Positions 59,001 to 64,000 of a stretch of 64,000 nucleotides of DNA are shown here, piece by piece. The translations under genes were made by a program, and so were the position numbers. The stretch is from Paraescarpia echinospica. Taxonomy: Eukaryota > Annelida > Polychaeta > Sabellida > Siboglinidae. Below the pieces are notes generated by a model. It ran no database searches, was not told where the DNA came from, and saw nothing but the letters and a program-made list of their open reading frames with translations. Position 1 is the stretch's first letter; every line of letters begins with the position of its first letter. The stretch lies in NCBI GenBank assembly GCA_020002185.1, contig CM034533.1:37060833-37124832 (forward strand). The letters run 5' to 3'.

Positions 59001-60071
59001 AGCGGCGTGGTGAAGATGAAGGCGTTAGCGCGGTCATACATCTGGTGGCCAGGCATCGATCTTCAGATTGAACGTATCGCGCAGCACTGTGGTCAGTGCG
59101 AGGAAAACATGCGTCAACCGACCAGAGCGCCACTTCGACCATGGTTGTTCCCACAGGAACCGTGGTCACGTGTGCATCTAGACTACGCTGGCCCCATCGA
59201 GAACAGGATGATCCTCGTGGCAGTAGACGCCTACTCGAAATGGATCTCCGCGATGGTCGTACGCTCATCGACATCGGAAGTGACAATCGAACAATTGCGG
59301 ATGTTATTCGCAGAACATGGACTGCCAGAAACTATCATTACTGACAATGGCACGTGCTTCACTAGTGCTGAGTTCAGGCAGTTTATGAAAAAAAACTGCA
59401 TTCAGCACATCACCTCGCCAGCCTATCACCCATCCTCGAACGGGCTCGCTGAACGGGCAGTACAGCTCGTGAAACGAGGATTGATGAAAATGAAGGACGG
59501 TTTGATGGAGACATGGTTGACTCGTTACTTGCTGACCTACCGAGTGACCCCTCACAGCACTACCGGAAGCTCCCCGAGTAAACTACTGAAGGGGCGGCAG
59601 CTGCGAACGCTTCTAGACGCGGTGCAACCGAGCGTCGGCAGAAAAGTGCACCAATCGCAGAAGATGACTGATTATTACAACCAGAAATCGAACGAGAGAT
59701 GCTTCAGTCCAGGCGATGCGGTTTACGTAAAGAACCACGCTGATCATTCGCCCAAGTGGATTCCTGCAGTTCTGAAAGAGCTACACAACGACGTGCTGAT
59801 ATCGGAGGCACCCGACGGTCGCCACTTGAGGCGTCATCGAAATCACGTGCGTCTGCGACATGCGGACGCGGCGGACGATACGGTACCCGCAGACATCCCT
59901 GCTCCAGCCGCGATCCAACAATCAACCGAACGGGACATTGAGCGTGTAGACGAAACGGCGGAAGCCGTAGCTCCTGTACCTGATGGCAGCGGCGTCCACT
60001 CGCCAGTAACGCAGTCGGCTGTTCGCAGATCGGAGAGAATCCGGAAAGCTCCAGACCGATTATCTCTCTAG
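56097..60071 (+). CDS. Gag-Pol polyprotein of the Ty3/gypsy (Mag-like) element
   Basis: Counting from the TTG at 56,097: gag with a capsid-like helical region (1-205); two zinc knuckles, C236-x2-C-x3-H-x4-C248 and C255-x2-C-x4-H-x4-C268; aspartic protease with DTGA at 318; reverse transcriptase with FLDD at 598-601; RNase H with CDAS (Asp 747); and an integrase with an N-terminal HSSH...CGQC finger and D1029, D1083, E1119 spaced 53 and 35. The CX2CX3HX4C knuckle and single fused frame fit the Mag clade. There is no ATG before residue 177, a TAA lies immediately upstream of the TTG, and the start falls in the primer-binding site, so initiation must be non-AUG or the original start is lost. At residue 502 the usual Asp of the ICGDYK-type RT motif is Tyr. 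Otherwise no frameshift or stop is present. Confidence 0.93.
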   Translation: MATRIAYIGQIEPYDGSSDLEAYLERLELYFVANNVGAVGSGVDESVREAADTKKVATLLTLVGPETYLLLKSLVSPQRPAELSFEQITEKLKSHLKPSRLTVAERFKFHQRNQKEGEGVATFAAELRRLASTCNFGEFLAEALRDQLVCGIKSGSTQRKLLSEDRSFEQAMQMALANEVAETEAKQIAPRHSFDCTKSTVSVVSNRKNREKRPVPATARSTTHTRGYDKTTQKLCYRCNGNHTHQECKFKDATCHFCQKRGHIMAACRKKRGETHLVNTTQDRAEYCLYNVKGDHTSQQPIEIGVHMDGKAVRTLVDTGAGVSIINEATYHGLRSPPPKLQTVDINLTTYTGQSIPVLGQIEVVTEYKQQSAHVPIVVVSGARQNLLGRNLLSQLKLDWGEIMLVRDLDPVHTRLMAEVPDVFAEGLGKLKEMQVKFNVKSDAIPRFFKARPIPYALKERVEHEIDRLQQEGIIEPVQFSEWAAPIVPVPMSNGQIRICGYYKVTINKSVVEDKYPLPRVNDLYASLAGGETFTKLDLSHAYLQLQLDEGSRDYVTINTHKGLFRYTRLPYGISVAPSIFHRALECVLAGIPRVCIFLDDILVTGKTRDEHVANLRLVLNRLEQTGLKLNNKKCEFFNEAVVYLGHKIDRNGLHSTDEKVTAIQDAPSPTNVKELRSWLGLLNYYGRFLRNLSTKLAPLHILLRKETKWRWEKEQVRAFQAAKDLLQSESLLVHFDPDKPLLLACDASPYGVGSVLSHQMTNGSERPIAFASRSLSPAETNYSQLEKEGLSLVFGVTKFHQYLYGMTFVLITDHRPLVGLFNEQRPIPPQASGRLQRWALTLAGYDYVIRHRNGDAHENCDALSRLPLPTQNAETPAPAEYIQLIEQLDDSPVTLTHIRNWTRRDPVLSRVQRYVLTGWPEGDLTTQQYHRVRDELSTHDGCVMRGIRIIVPEPGQATMLQLLHSSHSGVVKMKALARSYIWWPGIDLQIERIAQHCGQCEENMRQPTRAPLRPWLFPQEPWSRVHLDYAGPIENRMILVAVDAYSKWISAMVVRSSTSEVTIEQLRMLFAEHGLPETIITDNGTCFTSAEFRQFMKKNCIQHITSPAYHPSSNGLAERAVQLVKRGLMKMKDGLMETWLTRYLLTYRVTPHSTTGSSPSKLLKGRQLRTLLDAVQPSVGRKVHQSQKMTDYYNQKSNERCFSPGDAVYVKNHADHSPKWIPAVLKELHNDVLISEAPDGRHLRRHRNHVRLRHADAADDTVPADIPAPAAIQQSTERDIERVDETAEAVAPVPDGSGVHSPVTQSAVRRSERIRKAPDRLSL

Positions 60072-60163
60072 AACTGTCTTGTAGCCCTGGGCATAATAAT
60101 CCCTGGTACGACAGCGTATCCTTTGTCTGTTTCACAGTTAGCAAAATAACTGGTGCGGAGGAC

Positions 60164-60335
60164 TGTAATGTATGTGGCAGACACTTGTGCAAATACTATA
60201 CACAGCTTATACACAACGCATTTGTGTGACATGGACTATCGCTGTCTGTCTGTCTGTGTGTCGCGCTGATACGAAATAAACATGTGCACCACTGTCACTT
60301 GATAATTACATCTATAGTTATACTAGAACATAACA
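60164..60335 (+). repeat. 3' LTR
   Basis: TGTAATGTATGTGGCAGAC to AACATAACA, followed by GAAAC (target duplication). It is nearly identical to the 5' LTR. Confidence 0.93.
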
Positions 60336-61440
60336 GAAACATTAAATACATTTGGCAAAACCTGTGTCCCATGGCCATGATAAATAATAAAAGAAAAATT
60401 AAATATGTTTATAAAAAGAAATAATGTCCTTTTTACTCATTTTTTTACATTAATATATCGATTTTCATGCCATCGAATTAATGACTGCAATACTGTGGTC
60501 TTCGGAAAAAAGAAATTGTGGTTTCAAGTGTAGTTAAACGTGTCAACATAAATTGTAATTATGTAGCACGCAGTCAATCTATAAATTACTGCGGTGAATT
60601 ACTAATCGGTCCCGTTTGTTGGCTGGTCCCGCTTGTTTACTTTTTATTGTGGAATTTTGCATTGGCTAGCAGTGTAGGCGCGGCGCTGCTGTCAAAGAAA
60701 GTATTTATGCAATTTCAGCGGTCAATACAAATTGACAAACATACATTAGTGTAATTAAATCACACACAATTTACTAATGTGTTTTTGCGACGTTGTAACA
60801 GCAAATAACTGAGAAATCTCCATCTCAAAGCAATACCACAAAACAAAACGTTACGAAAAAGTTACGCGACCTCTTGCGTTGGCCATATTTGCGAATGTTC
60901 GTATCGTAAATGTTTCGAGAATAGCACTTGCAAAAAAATCGTAACTTACGCTCTTTTGACGTCATTTGTACGTAAAAATGGCGCTAAGAAATTCGTATGT
61001 CGTTCGAGAATACGGGCCCTGGTAACCAAGGTCCAAGGCGCCTATGATCCGTTAATCTACATGCAAATCGGTTAAAATACACTGAGACTGGTACATATAC
61101 ATAGGAATTAGTTAGTTAGCTTGGGTCTGCCGAACATGGCCTCGTAAATGGTGCTGCTCTTTGTGCGCCCAGTGTAGGCCCTGGGACTCTACATTTCCAT
61201 TTCAAGTCTTTCTTCTACACTTTCTACTATTTTGCACATAGCAGTACCATCCATACTGTAGCACTTCCTGACTAACAGAAATACTAGGTTTTACATTTAC
61301 AGGATGTTTTACTTGAGTGTTGTTTTTCTCATGGTTGTATTTGTAGAGATTAAAAATAGTACGAATGACTGTTATGCAACTTCACATGAACTTTCTGTAA
61401 ACACATCAGGATCGATTTCTCTCATCAGACATCAAGGCAT
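60336..61440. other. Right flank of the transposon-like unit and 5' region of the next retrotransposon
   Basis: 60,840-61,018 is the inverted terminus described above. 61,019-61,440 leads into the 2A-PHD element and is probably its 5' UTR or flank. No separate gene is supported. Confidence 0.45.
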
Positions 61441-61469
61441 TGTCCATCAACTTGCTGCATAAACCAAGG

Positions 61470-62024
61470 ATGTCCAGAGTAAACCCCAACAAATTCCCAT
61501 CATACTTTATGCTATATCTTCTTATACTGGCAAACGATATTGAATTAAATCCCGGCCCCAGAGCACCCAAGTACCCTTGTGGTGTTTGCCAAAAAACAGT
61601 AACATGGAAACAGAAAGCAATTTGTTGCGAATCCTGCAATACTTGGTTCCACACGCAATGTGAAAATGTCAGAGACACAATATATGAAACGATGCAAAAC
61701 ATCAACACATCATGGAATTGCCTAAAATGTGGAATGCCTAATTTCAGTAGTAACTTTTTCAATTATGACGACATTGAACTTTCTGAAAATATATATCAAC
61801 ACATCTCTCAATCAAATGATGCCTCCATTCAACTCCCTACAACACCAGCAGGGTTAGGAACTCCACTACATACATCATCTCCTTCGAATCAAAGGAAACA
61901 GCACAATTACCGTCATACTCCTAACACTAAAAAAACATTGAGAATCATCAACCTAAATTGTCAATCACTAAAAAACAAAAAGCATAATTTCTTTCACTCA
62001 TTGATAGCTCCAAACCAGACATAA
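61470..62024 (+). pseudogene. ORF N-terminus: 2A-like peptide plus PHD finger
   Basis: The first ATG is at 61,470. Hydrophobic FMLYLLILAN leads into DIELNPGP (61,536-61,559), a canonical 2A-like motif at which the ribosome is expected to skip before the last Pro. The PHD finger follows: YPCGVCQKTV, ICCESCNTWFHTQCENV and WNCLKCG, a C4HC3 arrangement. The linker is Ser/Thr/Pro-rich and leads into the endonuclease start (RIINLNCQSLKNKKHNF). The frame closes at TAA 62,022. PHD fingers bind histone tails, so a role in targeting is plausible but inferred. Confidence 0.82.
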
Positions 62025-63287
62025 TTATTGGCACTGAATCCTGGCTTAGCAATACCATATTAGATTCTGAATATTTCCCAGATAAATTCAATGTATATAG
62101 AAAGGACAGAACAGAGAAGAGGAGGGGTATTCATTGCAATACATTCTGACCTACTTAGTGAAGAGGAATTTGAATTAGAGACAGACTGCGAAATCATTTG
62201 GGCTAAGATTAGCATAGCTGGTAGTAAATTACTTCATATATGTACCTACTACAGACCTGACGTAAATGATGAACACAGCATAGAACAATTTGAAATATCT
62301 CTAGGCAGAGTAAATCAAAAGCAACACTTATTCATTGCAGGAGATTTTTATTTTCCTGGATGGGACTGGCAGAATGGAATGTTAAAACCAAACTGCCAAA
62401 ACGTACTACTTCATAATAAATTTCGAAACATTCTAGATGACCTTGGTTTTATCCAGATTATAGACAAGCCAACAAGGGGAGAAAACACTATAGACTTAAT
62501 GATCACAAATAACCCTATCATGGTCAACCGAACAGAGATATTACCAGAAATCTCAGATCATGACTGTTGTTACACAGAGCTAGATATACACCCAATGAAA
62601 CACAAACAGAAACGTAGAAATATTCCCCTTTTCATTAAGGCAGACTGGGACAAATTTAGAAAACATACGAAAGATGTAAGCAAAAATCTTCAAAATTGCT
62701 ATGAACACATGCTTCATGGTCAAACACTAGAAACTGTTTCACAGGTAAAATATCTTGGTATAACCATAACCTCAGATATCCGGTGGAATGCCCACAAAAA
62801 TAACATTTGTCTAAATGCAAATAGATCACTAGGCTTCCTCCGCAGAAATCTCAAAGTTCCGTCAATTCAAATAAAAACTCAGGCCTACTTCACCTTTGTC
62901 AGACCCATCGTGGTGAACAGCTGTACTGTCTGGGATCCCTATACCCTTACACAAATAAACAAACTAGAAATGATTCAACGCCGTGCATCCCGATATGTCT
63001 TATATCGTCACCACAATACCTCCAGTGTAACATACATGATCCAGACATTAGGATGGAGATCCCTATTAGACAGAAGAACCGATGCAAAACTATGTATGAT
63101 GTACAAGAGAGCAAATGGCCTAGTGGGTATACCAGCAAACCAATACCTTATTCCTGTAAATGTAGTCACTAGAAAACAACATTCCTTATCTTACCTTATC
63201 CCTCACTCCAGATGCAACTACCTCTTGTATTCTTTTTTTCCCCAGTACCATTCAACTTTGGAATTCCCTCCCTCTATATATTGTTAA
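62025..63287 (+). pseudogene. APE endonuclease fused in frame to RT C-terminus
   Basis: IIGTESWLSN (catalytic Glu) precedes the long frame. The frame continues EKRRGGVFIAIHSDLL, LLHICTYYRPDVND, LFIAGDFYFPGWDW (GDF with Tyr where Asn is usual), ENTIDLMITN and EISDHDCCYTELDI (catalytic SDH). Then KADWDKFRKHTKDVSKNL passes straight to VSQVKYLGITITSDIRWNAH, IQIKTQAYFTFVRPIV and LEMIQRRASRYVLYRH. The join near 62,690-62,740 deletes about 400 residues of polymerase yet keeps frame. The terminal STIQLWNSLP segment lies in another frame after 63,230. Confidence 0.85.
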
Positions 63288-63350
63288 TCAGAACAGCCTG
63301 GATGCGTTTAAAAGCAACATGCAGACTTTGCACTACCGTTTTAGACGTTA

Positions 63351-64000
63351 ACAAGTTCTTCTGCACGTATTTCTGTTTATTTACACGATCATTTGTGTTC
63401 TTATATATTGCACTCTAAAAACAAAACAAAATTTCCTGTTCGCGTGCCATGCCACGCACCGCCTGTATCTTCAGCATGTTGAGGCTAGGCGTGTATTGGA
63501 AGAAGACCATGCGATCTAATCTCAAATATACACTCGATTAAAGCTAGCATAACACCATTTATGATAAACGTATATGTACAGGCAATGTTCGACACAAAAA
63601 GTATACGCTCACAAATTTCCAGTTCGTGTAAATATAAAATGGTACGCTATAACACACACTGCAGAATTTCCCAAAATAACACCCACTTAATGTATGTGAC
63701 TAACAAAAACGTCAGTATCTGCACGAGAGAAATGTGTGTGGAATGTTAAAATATTGTCTGTACACGTATATGTACAGGTAATATAAATGTACAGGCAATG
63801 CGGTGATTTGTGGCACTGAATGTACAGGTAATGTGGTATTTACACTTATATATATATATATATACTAGATGATTATATATATATATATATATATATATAC
63901 AAGTGTATATATATTAGATGATTCAAAAATATGTTTCCGTTTACATGTAATTTAAAATGCTCAAATTGTACGTAGTATAGTAATTTTCCGTCGATGACGC
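63351..64000. repeat. 3' flank, then dispersed repeat with TGTACAGGTAATG motifs (copy 2)
   Basis: From about 63,570 TGTACAGGCAATG motifs begin (63,574, 63,770, 63,788, 63,824). A block ending GATTCAAAAATATGTTTCCGT at about 63,917-63,938 matches 39,355-39,480 in reverse complement, including its (TA)n tract at about 63,848-63,900. No gene is supported. Confidence 0.6.

Larger units (their letters stand above)
55927..60335 (+). mobile_element. Ty3/gypsy LTR retrotransposon, nearly intact, with 5-bp target duplication
   Basis: Two LTRs of about 172 bp (55,927-56,098 and 60,164-60,335) differ at only about three positions plus the last bases. GAAAC flanks both outer ends. The LTRs begin TG, and the 3' copy ends CA. 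TGGCGACGAGG directly after the 5' LTR is the expected primer-binding site, and the purine-rich GGTGCGGAGGAC before the 3' LTR is a plausible polypurine tract. One frame of 1,324 codons covers gag-pol. The near-identical LTRs mark a recent insertion. Confidence 0.95.
53211..61018. mobile_element. DNA-transposon-like unit with GGGCCCGTATTCTCGAA inverted termini, hosting a gypsy insertion
   Basis: GGGCCCGTATTCTCGAA at about 53,213 and its exact complement at about 61,002-61,018 are oriented as terminal inverted repeats. The next 150-200 bp on each side share GCGCAAATATGGC-like blocks and a second TATTCTCGAAAC. Without the 4.4-kb LTR element the unit is about 3.4 kb. A coiled-coil-like fragment at 54,967-55,158 may derive from a Myb-type accessory protein, which would fit a PIF/Harbinger element, but no DDE transposase or clear duplication was found. 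Confidence 0.5.
61440..63350 (+). mobile_element. CR1/L2-type non-LTR element with 2A and PHD finger, polymerase core deleted
   Basis: In order: 2A-like peptide, PHD finger, APE-type endonuclease, then directly the RT C-terminal region and 3' end. The catalytic palm (motifs 0 to C) is absent. One frame break near 62,025-62,090 separates the N-terminal part from the endonuclease, and another near 63,230 in a T-run precedes the last 40 codons. Non-functional. Clearly a different family from the copies at 7.5 kb and 26 kb. Confidence 0.85.

Noticed and set aside
59704..60192. 162-codon - strand frame at the end of the gypsy element
   Set aside because: It is antisense to the integrase C-terminus and has no family motif; the + strand coding is decisive.

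Overview
This window looks like intergenic or intronic DNA from an invertebrate animal, most likely a marine lophotrochozoan (mollusc-like) or a cephalochordate. That is inferred from the repeat repertoire: CR1/L2-type non-LTR retrotransposons with 2A-like NPGP peptides, a Ty3/gypsy element with Mag-type double zinc knuckles, a Tc1/mariner remnant, and very abundant CA/GT microsatellites. There are no prokaryotic gene arrangements, and the few host-like coding segments are short and bounded by GT/AG splice sites. The species cannot be named from the sequence alone.

Layout. 1-1,120: 3' end of an L2/CR1 retrotransposon with an (ATT)n tail. 2,155-14,386: a giant palindromic (foldback-like) element with arms of about 3.3 kb, mirrored minisatellites and microsatellites, and a core. 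A frameshifted L2-type element with a 2A-like peptide (about 7,533-10,755) is inserted near its centre. 14,387-15,163: a hairpin with a microsatellite loop, then a small terminal-inverted-repeat element. 17,800-18,780: scrambled non-LTR fragments (- strand). 19,630-19,768: a well-formed exon (- strand) for a von Willebrand A domain preceded by a PWY motif, as in voltage-gated calcium-channel alpha2/delta or CACHD1-like proteins. 20,230-25,640 (-) and 26,180-37,900 (+): two broken CR1 copies, head to head, each with an SGNH-esterase-type ORF1, an endonuclease and a reverse transcriptase. The second is split by another palindromic element of the same family (about 28,310-35,775).

38,380-39,130: tandem units with YY1-like motifs. 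41,135-41,945: a 203-bp satellite rich in AACGTTG and ACGT. 42,120-42,964: an internally deleted Tc1-like element with inverted repeats of about 210 bp. 44,047-45,010: minisatellites. 47,060-52,800: a probable host gene on the - strand, with three small exons whose reading phases agree and a promoter-like 5' region. 50,770-51,790: a reverse-transcriptase scrap whose 3' edge has been amplified into a tandem array. 53,211-61,018: a pair of GGGCCCGTATTCTCGAA inverted termini enclosing about 3.4 kb of transposon-like DNA and a 4.4-kb, near-intact Ty3/gypsy element (55,927-60,335). 61,300-63,350: a 2A-PHD-endonuclease non-LTR element whose polymerase core has been deleted in frame. The right edge carries a dispersed repeat also found, inverted, at 39.4 kb.

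The most unusual structure is the family of giant palindromes at 2.2-14.4 kb and 28.3-35.8 kb. Two copies share modular arms, a CATGTTAAAGCATAGGG-type array, CRE, E-box, NRF1-like and CTCF-like motifs, mirrored GT/CA tracts, and a conserved core of about 245 bp. No transposase is recognisable in either. No tRNA, rRNA or CRISPR was seen.
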